From: Acidimicrobiales bacterium
Lineage (GTDB): Bacteria; Actinomycetota; Actinomycetes; Mycobacteriales; QHCE01
DNA length: 51,960 nucleotides
Direction of reading: 5' to 3'
Assembly: GCA_003243955.1 (NCBI GenBank)
Contig: QHCE01000061.1
Coordinates: 1-51,960 of the forward strand
Part shown: positions 9,536 to 18,641 of the stretch, piece by piece
Position numbering within the stretch: the stretch's first letter is position 1
Layout of the letters: each line of letters begins with the position of its first letter
The notes under the pieces: model-generated
The model's input: only the letters and a program-made list of their open reading frames with translations
The model's database searches: none
What the model was told of the DNA's origin: nothing
Translations under genes and position numbers: made by a program

Positions 9536-9589
9536 GTACGTGCACATCACCTAGCGGGCACCGATCGGGTGATCGTTGATGTACGTGCA
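9536..9589. promoter_or_regulatory. Possible shared operator region between moxR and the oxidoreductase gene
   Basis: In the 225-bp divergent gap, GTACGTGCA occurs twice in direct orientation (9536-9544 and 9581-9589, 45 bp apart), with the palindrome CCGATCGG (9561-9568) between them. This arrangement looks like binding sites for a regulator, but no family can be assigned. Confidence 0.3.
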
Positions 9590-9719
9590 ATGGTCACAGT
9601 ATGACCTCTAGCCCCACATTGGCCACCGACTGGCCGCGCAAATGCAACCAAACACGGGCTCTACTGCGAATACTTCAGCCAGTACTCCATCAGCATCGCA
9701 GCATTAAAGGAGAGGCCAC

Positions 9720-11393
9720 GTGCCAAAGATTCGTCTACCAAGGATCCGCATCCCGCTGCGCGGTATTACTGGTGCACTATGCGGAATCATCGCCACCGCA
9801 TTCGCGCTCGGGATAGCCGAGCTGGTAGCGGCCTTGGTCAGGCCCCAGGCCTCACCAGTAATTACGGTAGGCCAGTCGGTGATCGACGCTACGCCCACGC
9901 CGGTAAAAGAATGGGCGATTGCCCACTTTGGCTTTAACGACAAACTCGTGCTGCAGAGCGGAATCTTGGTAATACTTGCTATCTTCGCCGCGATAGTCGG
10001 GGTGATCGCAGTTCGACGGCTGCTTTTTGGCGTGATCGGCGTAGCGATCTTCGGCGTAGTCGCCATTGCGGCCGCGGCATCTCGGCCGGTCGCTCAGCTG
10101 CTCGACGTGCTGCCAGCTATCGCGGCGGCCGCCGCTGGCGCGATAGCGCTCGTGGTGCTAGTACGAGCACTCCATAGGGCCGATCTGGTATCTAAGACGG
10201 CAACTTTAGCCGGTGATACTGAATCTGACACCGCCTCCAGCGATAACGTTGCCAAGGACAGTAAGCAGCCCCAGCCGGAGTCAGAACAGCCCGGACAGTC
10301 CGAGCATAGGGAGCTCCGATCGAGCCCTTCGCGCCGCTCACTGCTCATCGCCGGTTCGGTGTTCACCGGCGCCGCGATCGCTACCGAATCCGTGGGTCGG
10401 TGGCTGCAGGGCGTGCTCTACAACGCACGTGCCTCACGCGAGGCCGTGAAGCTACCCGTGCCGGTTGACCCGGCGCCGCCAATCCCCGCTGGGGCAGACC
10501 TCAAACTGTCCGGAGTTACGAGTTATGTAACTCCTAACTCCACGTTCTACAAGGTAGACACCACTCTGGTGGTGCCGCAGGTCCGCACGCAAGACTGGCA
10601 GCTCCGCATCCATGGCATGGTAAGCGAACCGATCACGTTCAGCTTTGACGAGCTGCTCAAACTCCCAATGATCGAGCGCATGATCACCATGACCTGCGTC
10701 TCTAATGAAGTCGGAGATCGGTTGGTGGGAAACGCCACGTGGCTCGGCGTGGCATTGGGGCCACTACTCAAGCAGCGAGGCATCTCCCGTAAGGCCGACC
10801 AATTGGTGTGCCGCTCAGTGGACGGGATGACAATTGGGGCGCCGCTGGCGGCAATCATGGACGGCCGCGACGCACTGCTAGCGGTCGGCATGAACGGTGA
10901 ACCACTGCCGTTCAACAACGGCTTCCCGGCCCGGGTGGTTGTACCGGGGCTGTACGGCTACTGTTCGGCGTGTAAGTGGGTGGTGGATATGGAGGCCACC
11001 ACGTTCAACGCTTATGACGCCTACTGGGTACAGCGAGACTGGGCGAAAGTCGCACCGATCAAGGCGTCGGCGCGAATCGAAACACCGCAGCCACTGTCTA
11101 GTCAAAGCCAGGGACGGATCAATGTGAGTGGCGTGGCGTGGGCTCAACACAACGGCATCTCCAAGGTGGAGGTGAAGATCGACGACGGGCCCTGGCAACA
11201 AGCTGAACTTGGCACGGCGATGTCGAAGGACGTCTGGCGGCAGTGGGTGTACCGCTGGGACGCTCCGCCGGGGTTCCATCGGATCACCGCCCGCGCCACA
11301 GATGGCGACGGCCAGCTGCAAACCGCGGATCGCGCGAAGCCGTTCCCAAACGGTTCCAGCGGATGGCACAACATCGTGGTAACGATTGAGTAA
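9720..11393 (+). CDS. Membrane-anchored molybdopterin-dependent oxidoreductase (sulfite oxidase fold)
   Basis: A 557-residue protein. Three to four hydrophobic helices occupy roughly residues 10-145, followed by a polar linker and a twin-arginine-like segment (SPSRRSLLIAGSVFTGAA). The oxidoreductase molybdopterin-binding domain follows, with the Mo-ligand cysteine in MTCVSNEVGDRLVG (Cys326), then VVPGLYGYCSACKWV and a C-terminal Mo-co dimerisation-type beta domain (about 450-557). This layout is shared with actinobacterial SUOX-family proteins such as Rv0218. The natural substrate is unknown. The start is GTG at 9720, nine nt after AAAGGAG. The next gene is a secreted fasciclin protein, so both act outside the membrane. 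Confidence 0.88.
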   Translation: MPKIRLPRIRIPLRGITGALCGIIATAFALGIAELVAALVRPQASPVITVGQSVIDATPTPVKEWAIAHFGFNDKLVLQSGILVILAIFAAIVGVIAVRRLLFGVIGVAIFGVVAIAAAASRPVAQLLDVLPAIAAAAAGAIALVVLVRALHRADLVSKTATLAGDTESDTASSDNVAKDSKQPQPESEQPGQSEHRELRSSPSRRSLLIAGSVFTGAAIATESVGRWLQGVLYNARASREAVKLPVPVDPAPPIPAGADLKLSGVTSYVTPNSTFYKVDTTLVVPQVRTQDWQLRIHGMVSEPITFSFDELLKLPMIERMITMTCVSNEVGDRLVGNATWLGVALGPLLKQRGISRKADQLVCRSVDGMTIGAPLAAIMDGRDALLAVGMNGEPLPFNNGFPARVVVPGLYGYCSACKWVVDMEATTFNAYDAYWVQRDWAKVAPIKASARIETPQPLSSQSQGRINVSGVAWAQHNGISKVEVKIDDGPWQQAELGTAMSKDVWRQWVYRWDAPPGFHRITARATDGDGQLQTADRAKPFPNGSSGWHNIVVTIE

Positions 11394-11504
11394 CGGAGCC
11401 ATCCGGGTCGGTAGGCCGCGCCGAAGGTTAAGCGATTGCAATGACATACATTGCAAGCGCACAGCACGACTATTCCAATGCTATGTGCAGAAAGAGAGTC
11501 CTTA

Positions 11505-12155
11505 ATGTTGAAGCGTAAGGTCGCCGCCATCCTGGCGATCGGAGCACTCACCGTCACGCTCGCAGCGTGTGGTAGCGACTCCAAAGACAGCAAGAAGAAC
11601 AACAAGCCGGAAGCTTCGCCTACGGCCACTAGCGCCATGCCCTTTGGGGCTGGCTGTGCCGGTGTGCCCAAAGGTGACGCAAAGGGCAGCTTTTCCAGCA
11701 TGTCTAGCCAACCGGTTGCTACCGCGGCCAGCAACAACCCGCTTCTGACCACCTTGGTCAAGGCTGTTGGTGTGGCTGGTCTTGGTGACACGTTGAACAC
11801 CACTCAAAACATTACGGTGTTCGCGCCAGCCGATCCCGCATTCGCAAAGATTCCAGCAGATAGCTTGAAGGCGCTACTTGCTGACAAGGCCAAGTTGACC
11901 AAGGCACTGCAGTACCATGTGGTCCCAGGCAAGCTCTCTCCTGAGCAGTTGGCCGGCACTCACAAGACCCTTACCGGGGAGTCGCTCACCGTTACTGGTA
12001 GCGGCGAGAACTTCACAGTGAACGGTACGGCCCCTATTCTCTGTGGCAACGTGCCGACCGCCAACGCAACCGTGTACATCATTGGCACCGTGCTCGACCC
12101 TTCAACGAAGGTAACAGCCGGCGAGACTCCAGAGGGACCAGCTTCCAAAAGCTAA
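11505..12155 (+). CDS. Fasciclin (FAS1) domain lipoprotein, MPT70/MPT83-like
   Basis: A 216-residue precursor beginning MLKRKV, with a lipoprotein signal ending in TVTLAAC (lipid-attachment Cys22). A low-complexity Lys/Asn/Ser linker follows, then one FAS1 domain (about 75-205) with NITVFAPADPAFAKIP and YHVVPGKLSPEQL, the typical FAS1 boxes. Similar actinobacterial proteins are surface adhesins or matrix-like proteins. The ATG at 11505 follows GAAAGAGAG; a longer in-frame start at 11451 lacks a ribosome site. The gene ends in a strong terminator. It may be co-transcribed with the upstream oxidoreductase across a 111-bp gap. Confidence 0.88.
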   Translation: MLKRKVAAILAIGALTVTLAACGSDSKDSKKNNKPEASPTATSAMPFGAGCAGVPKGDAKGSFSSMSSQPVATAASNNPLLTTLVKAVGVAGLGDTLNTTQNITVFAPADPAFAKIPADSLKALLADKAKLTKALQYHVVPGKLSPEQLAGTHKTLTGESLTVTGSGENFTVNGTAPILCGNVPTANATVYIIGTVLDPSTKVTAGETPEGPASKS

Positions 12156-12179
12156 ACCCTGAAGGAACCTCAACGTGGA

Positions 12180-12217
12180 GGGGCGCCCACCGATCGTGGT
12201 GGGCGCCCCTTCTTTCG
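12180..12217 (+). terminator. Rho-independent terminator after the fasciclin gene
   Basis: A perfect 12-bp GC-rich stem (12180-12191 with 12198-12209, GGGGCGCCCACC and its complement), a 6-nt loop, and the T-rich TTCTTTCG. It lies 25 nt after the stop of the fasciclin gene. Confidence 0.88.
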
Positions 12218-12219
12218 CT

Positions 12220-12277
12220 CGTTTTCCCTGAAAACGTCGGAAAAACGAGCCAAACAGCGACGTTTTCAGGGAAAACG
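12220..12277. repeat. Palindromic repeat copy A (REPIN-like)
   Basis: Two 20-nt arms (12220-12239 and 12258-12277) are perfect inverted repeats around an 18-nt centre. Each arm itself contains a smaller palindrome, CGTTTTC-NNN-GAAAACG, followed on the inner side by TCG. In this copy the left-arm triplet is CCT. Related copies are at 30671-30730 and 31758-31815, where the left-arm triplet is AGG. Copy A lies between the convergent 3' ends of the fasciclin and era genes. Confidence 0.85.
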
Positions 12278-12302
12278 CCGTAGGGGCTCGCCGACCGGCG
12301 CG

Positions 12303-13277
12303 CTAGAAACCCAGACGGCGCAGCTGACGCGGATCGCGCTGCCAGTCTTTGGCAATTTTCACGTGCAGATCCAAGTACACCTTCATTCCCAGCAGTGCTT
12401 CAATATGCGCACGTGAGCTGGTTCCAATCTGTTTCATCCGCGCGCCACGCGCACCCAGGATGATCGCCTTCTGGCTTTGACGCTCCACGTATACATTGGC
12501 GTAAATGTCGAGCAGGTCCTCGCGCCCCGCGCGCGGCCCCATCTCTTCTACGATCACCGCCACCGAATGCGGCAGTTCATCACGAACACCTTCTAGCGCG
12601 GCTTCACGGATCAGCTCCGCGACCATAACCTGTTCAGGCTCATCGGTGAGCTCACCTGCCGGATACAGCGGAGGGGAGACAGGTAAAGCTGTCACCAACA
12701 GATCGGCCAGCAGCTCTACTTGGTCACCCGCGGCGGCGGACACGGGAATGATCTCGCGAAATTCTCCCAGCTGTGAGACCGCGATGAGCTGATTGGCAAG
12801 CTGGTCCCGATCCACCAGGTCGGTTTTGGTCACGATCATGAAGGGGTCCGGCCGGTTTAGCCGAGCTAGCTCCGTCGCAATATAGCGGTCACCAGGCCCC
12901 ACCGGCTGATCGGCCGGAATACAGAAACCCACTACATCTACCTCTGACCACGTGGCACGCACGACGTCATTGAGGCGCTGGCCCAGTAGCGTACGGGGCC
13001 GATGCAGACCAGGAGTGTCCACTAGCACCAGCTGCGCGTCTTGGCGGTGCACAATACCTCGAACCGCGTGCCGAGTGGTCTGGGGTCGATTACTGGTGAT
13101 CGCGATTTTGCTGCCCACCAGCGCGTTGGCCAGCGTGGATTTACCGACGTTGGGGCGCCCCACGAAGCAGGCAAAACCAGCCCGATGGTCCGGCGGGTAC
13201 TCGACGGGGCCATGATTCCAAGGAGATCCAGTACCGCGATCCGCGGGGTCAAGGGCACCGCCGGGTTGTCTGTTCAT
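12303..13277 (-). CDS. era: GTPase Era, 16S rRNA-binding ribosome assembly factor
   Basis: A 324-residue protein with GTPase motifs GRPNVGKST (G1, about 40-48), DTPGLH (G3, about 87-92) and TKTD (G4, usually NKxD), and a C-terminal KH domain with IILGARGARMKQIG that binds the 3' end of 16S rRNA. It is involved in maturation of the 30S subunit. The N-terminal extension of about 30 residues is longer than in E. coli Era. The ATG at 13277 overlaps the stop of the upstream CBS gene (ATGA), so the two are translationally coupled. It is the last gene of the PhoH-YbeY-CBS-Era operon. Confidence 0.95.
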   Translation of the reverse strand: MNRQPGGALDPADRGTGSPWNHGPVEYPPDHRAGFACFVGRPNVGKSTLANALVGSKIAITSNRPQTTRHAVRGIVHRQDAQLVLVDTPGLHRPRTLLGQRLNDVVRATWSEVDVVGFCIPADQPVGPGDRYIATELARLNRPDPFMIVTKTDLVDRDQLANQLIAVSQLGEFREIIPVSAAAGDQVELLADLLVTALPVSPPLYPAGELTDEPEQVMVAELIREAALEGVRDELPHSVAVIVEEMGPRAGREDLLDIYANVYVERQSQKAIILGARGARMKQIGTSSRAHIEALLGMKVYLDLHVKIAKDWQRDPRQLRRLGF

Positions 13278-14596
13278 CGGGCGGGCTCGGCGGCCTCGGC
13301 GGAGCTGAGCGCGTTCGGCGTGCTGGCCTGTCCCGCTACAGGCTGTCGTTGCACCAGCACAGTGTCGACTCGATTGCGTCGGCCTCCCGCTGACTCCGCA
13401 GTCAGCGTCAATCCCGCTATGAGAGCTGTCGCGCCAGGGATCGGAACCTTCCCTAAAGCATGAGCCAGCAGACCGCCAACAGTCTCCACATCGCCGGTGG
13501 GCAGCCGCACTCCAAGCTCCTCGGCTAAATCCTCCACCGAAAGACGCGCGGTTACACGCACAGTCTCAGCATCAATCTGCTCAATAGCGGGACGCTCATT
13601 GTCATATTCGTCGGCAATCTCGCCCACGATTTCTTCCACGATGTCTTCAATAGTGACCAAGCCCGCTGTACCACCGTATTCATCGACCACGATGGCGATA
13701 TGGATCCGGCGCGCCTGCATCTCACGCAGCAGATCGTCAATCGGTTTGAACTCAGGGATGAACTCCGCCTGCCGCATCACTGTACTTAGAGGCTCCGCAC
13801 CCTGGGTCGATGGCTGATTGTGTAGGGCTAGCGCAACGTCCTTGAGATACACCACGCCGACGATGTCGTCAACGTCAACTCCCACTACTGGTATCCGCGA
13901 AAAGCCGCTTCGCAGCGCGAGAGCCAGCGCTTGATCCACAGTTTTACTCGACTCAATCCAGACCACATCGGTGCGGGGAACCATCACCTCGCGCACCATA
14001 GTGTCGCCTAGCTCGAACACTGAGTGGATCATGTCACGCTCATCGTGCTCCACATCGCCACGCTGCTCAGCAAGGTCGAGCAGCTCGCGCAGCTCCACTT
14101 CGGTGGCAAATGGACCCTCCCGGTACCCCTTTCCAGGGGTCACGGCGTTCCCCACCGCGATGAGTAGGCGCGCCAATGGTCCGAGCACGTAACCAAGTCG
14201 CCAGATGATTCCGGCACAGGCCAGCGCCACTGGATAGGGATGCTGCCGCCCAAGCGTGCGCGGCCCCACGCCGACGAGCACAAAACTCACCAGCGTCATG
14301 GATGTGGCCGTGGTGGCAAGCGCGGCCACTCCTAGCCCCCACGTATGTATCGTCACCCAGGCGACCAATACGGTGGCGGTGAGCTCACACGCCAAGCGCA
14401 GCAAGATCAATAGGCTTATATGCGGAGCCAGTGACCGAATCACCGCTGACAGCGCCCGCGCGCCATGTACCCGCTCATGAACGAGTTCGGCGACCCGAGT
14501 CGGCGCGATCCGAGCAAGGGCGGCGTCGGCCATGGCGCAACCACCAGCCATCACCACTAAGACGCCGGCGCCGGCCAAAAATGCTGGGCTATTCAC
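13274..14596 (-). CDS. CNNM/CorC-type membrane protein with CBS pair
   Basis: A 440-residue protein: a DUF21/CNNM membrane domain with about four helices (1-170), a CBS pair (about 205-330; [38 protein letters not shown]), and a C-terminal CorC_HlyC domain (about 345-425). Members are linked to Mg2+ or Co2+ export or its regulation. The GTG at 14596 overlaps the stop of ybeY (GTGA), and its own stop overlaps era. It matches Rv2366c in position and layout. Confidence 0.92.
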   Translation of the reverse strand: MNSPAFLAGAGVLVVMAGGCAMADAALARIAPTRVAELVHERVHGARALSAVIRSLAPHISLLILLRLACELTATVLVAWVTIHTWGLGVAALATTATSMTLVSFVLVGVGPRTLGRQHPYPVALACAGIIWRLGYVLGPLARLLIAVGNAVTPGKGYREGPFATEVELRELLDLAEQRGDVEHDERDMIHSVFELGDTMVREVMVPRTDVVWIESSKTVDQALALALRSGFSRIPVVGVDVDDIVGVVYLKDVALALHNQPSTQGAEPLSTVMRQAEFIPEFKPIDDLLREMQARRIHIAIVVDEYGGTAGLVTIEDIVEEIVGEIADEYDNERPAIEQIDAETVRVTARLSVEDLAEELGVRLPTGDVETVGGLLAHALGKVPIPGATALIAGLTLTAESAGGRRNRVDTVLVQRQPVAGQASTPNALSSAEAAEPAR

Positions 14597-15075
14597 GCCG
14601 ATCCACCGAGCTCACCCGCCAGGAGGCGCCAGGTACGCAGCAGCCGGCTCTGCAACGCGAACATCTCACGTTCCTCTTCAGGATCAGCGTGGTCATATCC
14701 CAGTAGATGCAGCACGCCATGCACGGTGAGCAGGTGCAACTCATCGGCCATCTCATGGCCAGCTTGAACAGCCTGCTGCTGCGCCACAGCCGGGCAGAGC
14801 ACCACATCGCCAAGTAGCGCCGGCGCCTCACCTGGAACATGGCCCGGACCCCGCTCGGGATCTAGCTCATCCATCGGAAACGCCAGCACGTCTGTGGGAC
14901 CGGAAACGTCCATCCAACGTTTGTTCAGCTCAGTCATATGCTCAACATCGATCAGTAGCATCGAGAGCTCGGCCATGGGATTTACCCCCAGCTCGTCTAG
15001 CGCATGTTGAGCTACCGCGATCAGCGCTGACTCGTCAATAGCTACGCCTGATTCATTCGAGATCTCAATCGACAT
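14593..15075 (-). CDS. ybeY: YbeY endoribonuclease (rRNA maturation)
   Basis: A 160-residue metalloprotein with the zinc motif H-x3-H-x5-H in [17 protein letters not shown] (His119, His123, His129). YbeY takes part in 16S rRNA 3'-end processing and ribosome quality control, which fits its place between PhoH and Era. It starts six nt after the phoH stop, and its stop overlaps the next gene. Confidence 0.95.
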   Translation of the reverse strand: MSIEISNESGVAIDESALIAVAQHALDELGVNPMAELSMLLIDVEHMTELNKRWMDVSGPTDVLAFPMDELDPERGPGHVPGEAPALLGDVVLCPAVAQQQAVQAGHEMADELHLLTVHGVLHLLGYDHADPEEEREMFALQSRLLRTWRLLAGELGGSA

Positions 15076-15081
15076 CGCCGG

Positions 15082-16218
15082 CTAGCCTTTCCGACTGGAT
15101 GCGGCACGAACGGAGCTCCCAGTAAACCGACGCGGCCCTTTAGCCCGCGAGCTCGTTGCGTCGACCTCAGCCAGGCGCTCATCCCACACCGCATAGGCGT
15201 CGACGATCTCACCGACCAACCGATGCCGCACCACATCGTCACTGGACAGCACGGCGAAGTGCACGTCATCTATATCGCGCAGAACCTCACGGACCACCTT
15301 CAGTCCGCTGCGCGTGCTACCAGGAAGATCTACCTGGGTGACATCCCCGGTCACTACGATCTTAGAGCCAAAGCCCAGCCGAGTGAGAAACATTTTCATC
15401 TGCTCAGGCGTGGTGTTTTGAGCTTCATCGAGAATGATGAACGCGTCGTTGAGGGTGCGGCCACGCATATACGCCAACGGCGCTACCTCAATGGTTCCGG
15501 CCTGCATCAGACGCGGGATCGACTCCTCGTCGAGCATGTCGTGCAGCGCGTCATACAACGGCCGTAGGTACGGATCAATCTTCTCGTGCAACGTGCCTGG
15601 TAAATAGCCCAGTCGCTCGCCTGCCTCCACCGCGGGCCGAGTGAGGATGATTCGGTTGACCGTCTTGGCTTGCAGTGCTTGCACGGCTTTCGCCATCGCC
15701 AGATATGTCTTTCCTGTGCCGGCTGGTCCAATACCGAAGACAATGGTGTATGCATCGATTGCATCGACGTAGCGCTTCTGGTTCAGGGTCTTGGGCCGGA
15801 TCGGGCGGCCACGCCGCGACAGCACATCTAGCGTGAGCACATCAGCGGGGCGTTGCGCATCGGGGTTTGGAGCGGCCAGCATTCCGATCGTGCGCCGTAC
15901 CGCGTCGGCGGTCAACGGCTGTTGGCGTTGCACGAGTGCGAGCAGCTCGGTGAAGATCTGCTCGGCCACAGCATTCTCGGCCGGAGTTCCCGTCAACGTG
16001 ATTTCGTTGCCGCGTACCAGAACGTCAGCTGAGACCGCGTCTTCGACAACTTTCAAGATCTCATCGCTAGAACCCAATAGGCTCAACATGTCGGCTGGGC
16101 TTATCACGATCCGGGCCTGGACCGTAGCGGTGGAAGTATCCGCAGCAACAACGGAAGGGCTGCCGAAGGGAGGCGCTACGGACGGTGGTTCACGGGGCGG
16201 AAGGGACGGTTTTGACAT
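15082..16218 (-). CDS. phoH: PhoH-family ATPase
   Basis: A 378-residue protein with an N-terminal KH-like region (about 35-95) and a PhoH ATPase core: Walker A GPAGTGKTYLAMAKAV, Walker B FIILDEAQNTTPEQ, and VVTGDVTQVDLP. It is probably RNA-related, as its fixed partnership with YbeY and Era suggests. The ATG at 16218 lacks a clear ribosome site. A second PhoH paralogue fused to a PIN domain lies at 19729-21054. Confidence 0.93.
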   Translation of the reverse strand: MSKPSLPPREPPSVAPPFGSPSVVAADTSTATVQARIVISPADMLSLLGSSDEILKVVEDAVSADVLVRGNEITLTGTPAENAVAEQIFTELLALVQRQQPLTADAVRRTIGMLAAPNPDAQRPADVLTLDVLSRRGRPIRPKTLNQKRYVDAIDAYTIVFGIGPAGTGKTYLAMAKAVQALQAKTVNRIILTRPAVEAGERLGYLPGTLHEKIDPYLRPLYDALHDMLDEESIPRLMQAGTIEVAPLAYMRGRTLNDAFIILDEAQNTTPEQMKMFLTRLGFGSKIVVTGDVTQVDLPGSTRSGLKVVREVLRDIDDVHFAVLSSDDVVRHRLVGEIVDAYAVWDERLAEVDATSSRAKGPRRFTGSSVRAASSRKG

Positions 16219-16297
16219 AAAGTTGGCCGGAGAAGGCCGTTCACGCTGCTCTCAACTCGTAGTAGGTGACTCGCTGTGGATGGACGCTGGCCCCATC

Positions 16298-16660
16298 CTA
16301 CCCGGTAAACGCCGATAGCATGGGCCCCAACGGCCTACCACCCAGCACGTGCGCGTGAACGTGAAAGACATCCTGCCCGGCATCCGGGCCAGTGTTAAAT
16401 AGCACGCGATATCCGTCGGTATCGACACCTTCAGCCGCGGCGACAACCGCGGCGGTGCTCGCCAGCTCGCCCACTAGGGCCGAATCCGCGGCGGCAAGAG
16501 CGGCCAGCGTTGGCTCATGTTGCTTGGGGATGACCAGCACGTGTACCGGTGCCTTGGGAGCAATGTCGCGAAAGGCCAGCGTGCGCTCGGTCTCATGCAC
16601 CACTGTCGCTGGGATTTGGCCGGAAACAATGCGGCAAAACAAGCAATCATCGGCAGCCAT
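16298..16660 (-). CDS. HIT-family nucleotide-binding protein
   Basis: A 120-residue protein with the histidine triad HVHAHVL and a conserved N-terminus (CLFCRIVSGQIPA) typical of the HINT branch, which hydrolyses nucleoside phosphoramidates. It lies 79 nt upstream of phoH on the same strand, a common actinobacterial arrangement. The physiological substrate is unknown. Confidence 0.93.
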   Translation of the reverse strand: MAADDCLFCRIVSGQIPATVVHETERTLAFRDIAPKAPVHVLVIPKQHEPTLAALAAADSALVGELASTAAVVAAAEGVDTDGYRVLFNTGPDAGQDVFHVHAHVLGGRPLGPMLSAFTG

Positions 16661-16771
16661 GCCGAAATCTTAGCCTAAAGCAGCGCAGGGCATAGCTTCC
16701 ACCAGCAGCGCTTTGAATTAACTAGTTGCTACCGTGGAAGTCTTTCCCCGCAGCTGGATAGAGTAACGCCC

Positions 16772-17386
16772 ATGTTGTGGTGGCGAGGGTTTTCGCAGAA
16801 TTCTGTGCAGCAGCACCGTTGGCGGGAGCGACTGCAGCGTTACCACGCGCGACTAGTCTCCGAGCAGCTCAACTACGCCGAGCCCGGCATGACGGAACGT
16901 GACGATGTGCCGCGCGGTTACCGCCGAACGCTGCGACGCGAACGACTGGGCAACGGTGAACCCAACTTTCGCCAGGCATGGGCAGCGTTATCTGCCGGGC
17001 ACATGCATCGGGGCTCAGGGCTGGGCCTATACCCCGATCAGGGTGCGCTGGACTCGGGTTCAACGTTTCTCAGCTATGCGGCGTGGGGCCCGCTGGCTCT
17101 ACTCAACCCGTGCCGAGTGATCACCGTTTTCGAGGAGCCGCTGCGCGCGGGAATCACGTATGGGACACTGCCCGGGCACGTACTGCGCGGCGAGGAAGAG
17201 TTCGTAGTGGAGCTGGAAACCGGTGGAACTGTGTGGCTGACGACCACCACGGTGAGTAAGCCCGCGGCTATCTACGCCCGGCTGTGCGCCCCGCTGACTC
17301 GGTGGGCGCAAGCGTATGTGGCAACCCGGTTCGCACGGGCTTTGCAAGCAGCTGTTCACGCCGAAGCGGAAAACCACCATGAGTAA
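16772..17386 (+). CDS. DUF1990 family protein
   Basis: A 204-residue protein resembling DUF1990: a conserved half with GLGLYPDQGALDSGSTFLSY and a C-terminal half with TYGTLPGHVLRGEEEF and a TRWAQAYVATRFARAL helix. No signal peptide or catalytic motif is evident. Its stop lies inside the next gene (8-nt overlap), so it is translationally coupled to the geranylgeranyl reductase-like enzyme. A lipid-related role would be inference. Confidence 0.8.
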   Translation: MLWWRGFSQNSVQQHRWRERLQRYHARLVSEQLNYAEPGMTERDDVPRGYRRTLRRERLGNGEPNFRQAWAALSAGHMHRGSGLGLYPDQGALDSGSTFLSYAAWGPLALLNPCRVITVFEEPLRAGITYGTLPGHVLRGEEEFVVELETGGTVWLTTTTVSKPAAIYARLCAPLTRWAQAYVATRFARALQAAVHAEAENHHE

Positions 17387-18629
17387 TAAGCAGCACTACG
17401 ATATCGCCGTAGTCGGCGCGGGACCGGCTGGCTCAGTGGCCGCCTACGCGGCGGCAGTACGCGGGTTGCGGGTAGCGCTGATCGACCAACGCAGTTTTCC
17501 GCGGGACAAATCGTGCGGAGACGGGATCGGCCCCGGAGGAGCTCGGCTGCTGAAACGGCTTCGACTCGATCCCGTGCTTGCCGATGCCGTACCCATCGGA
17601 GCAATCTCCATCGTGGGGCCTGACGGCACTGAGGCCCGCGCCGACGTGCCAGTCGTCGATGGCGAACCGCAGCACGGGTATGTCATGGATCGGAAGACGT
17701 TCGATAATCGGCTTTTTGCCGCCGCGTGCCAGGCTGGCGCGGACGACTATACCGGACACAAGCTACAGGTGGATCCAGAAATCGATGCTGCGGGCGCAGC
17801 CATCAGGAACGGGCAGCGGAGCATGACGCTGCGCCGCGGCGCGGCCCACGACAGTAACGCACAAGAGGTCCAGCTGTCGTGTCGCTTGCTGGTCGGGGCC
17901 GACGGCGCCTACTCGTCGGTACGGCGGCTACTGGGAGCACCAGCGCATCCTTGCCGGCACACGTTGCTGGCGATGCGGGCATACGCCGACGTTCCAACCG
18001 ATTTCGAGCCTCGGCTGATGTTTGAGTTCAGCCGCGAGCTGCTACCTGGCTATGGCTGGATCTTCCCCAGCGGCGCCGGCTGGGTAAATGTGGGTGTGGG
18101 GTTGACGCTCAGCAACACAACCTCAGCCCCTAACGATATTCGAAGTCAACTATCGGCATTTGTGGCGCGCGCACGGGAACGTGGGCTATCCATCGGTCCG
18201 CTGCGCGGTCACCGTTCCCATCATCTGCCTACAGCAGCACATATCCCCCAATTACGCTACTGGCGTGCCGCGTTGGTAGGAGACAGCGCAGCGATGATCA
18301 ACCCCATGAGCGGTGAGGGCATCGTCTATGCGATGACGGCGGCCACCGCGCTCGTCGAAAAACTTCCAGCTGACCTCACCGATGAGCACGCACTTCACTG
18401 TGCTCTTACCGACTACCAACTTTGGTATCAGCGCAGCTATCGGGCGCACATGCGAGCCAACCACCTGGCGACTCGCATCATGGCGCGACCGAACGGAGCA
18501 AATTGGGCAATACGGGCCGCGCACCGCAACCCCGATGTGATGTCGGCCGCGGTGAAACTGCTGTTCGACCTAGGTCACATCCCGCGCCGAACGCTGGCTA
18601 AGGGCCTACTACGCGCCGCGCTGGGCTAG
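17379..18629 (+). CDS. Geranylgeranyl reductase family FAD enzyme (MenJ-like)
   Basis: A 416-residue flavoprotein with an N-terminal Rossmann fingerprint VVGAGPAGSVAAYAAA, the family motif RDKSCGDGIGPGGARLL, LVGADGAYSSVRRLLG, and the C-terminal FAD motif ALVGDSAAMINPMSGEGI. The family saturates isoprenoid double bonds; in mycobacteria MenJ (Rv0561c) reduces one double bond of the menaquinone side chain. That role is plausible but not proven. The start at 17379 is chosen over 17316 because it has an upstream GCGGAAA and fits the family N-terminus. Confidence 0.88.
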   Translation: MSNKQHYDIAVVGAGPAGSVAAYAAAVRGLRVALIDQRSFPRDKSCGDGIGPGGARLLKRLRLDPVLADAVPIGAISIVGPDGTEARADVPVVDGEPQHGYVMDRKTFDNRLFAAACQAGADDYTGHKLQVDPEIDAAGAAIRNGQRSMTLRRGAAHDSNAQEVQLSCRLLVGADGAYSSVRRLLGAPAHPCRHTLLAMRAYADVPTDFEPRLMFEFSRELLPGYGWIFPSGAGWVNVGVGLTLSNTTSAPNDIRSQLSAFVARARERGLSIGPLRGHRSHHLPTAAHIPQLRYWRAALVGDSAAMINPMSGEGIVYAMTAATALVEKLPADLTDEHALHCALTDYQLWYQRSYRAHMRANHLATRIMARPNGANWAIRAAHRNPDVMSAAVKLLFDLGHIPRRTLAKGLLRAALG

Positions 18630-18641
18630 ACGGAACGAGAT

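Noticed and set aside
10878-11462. Minus-strand frame of 194 codons inside the molybdopterin oxidoreductase gene
   Set aside because: Antisense to a gene with clear family motifs; no start signal.
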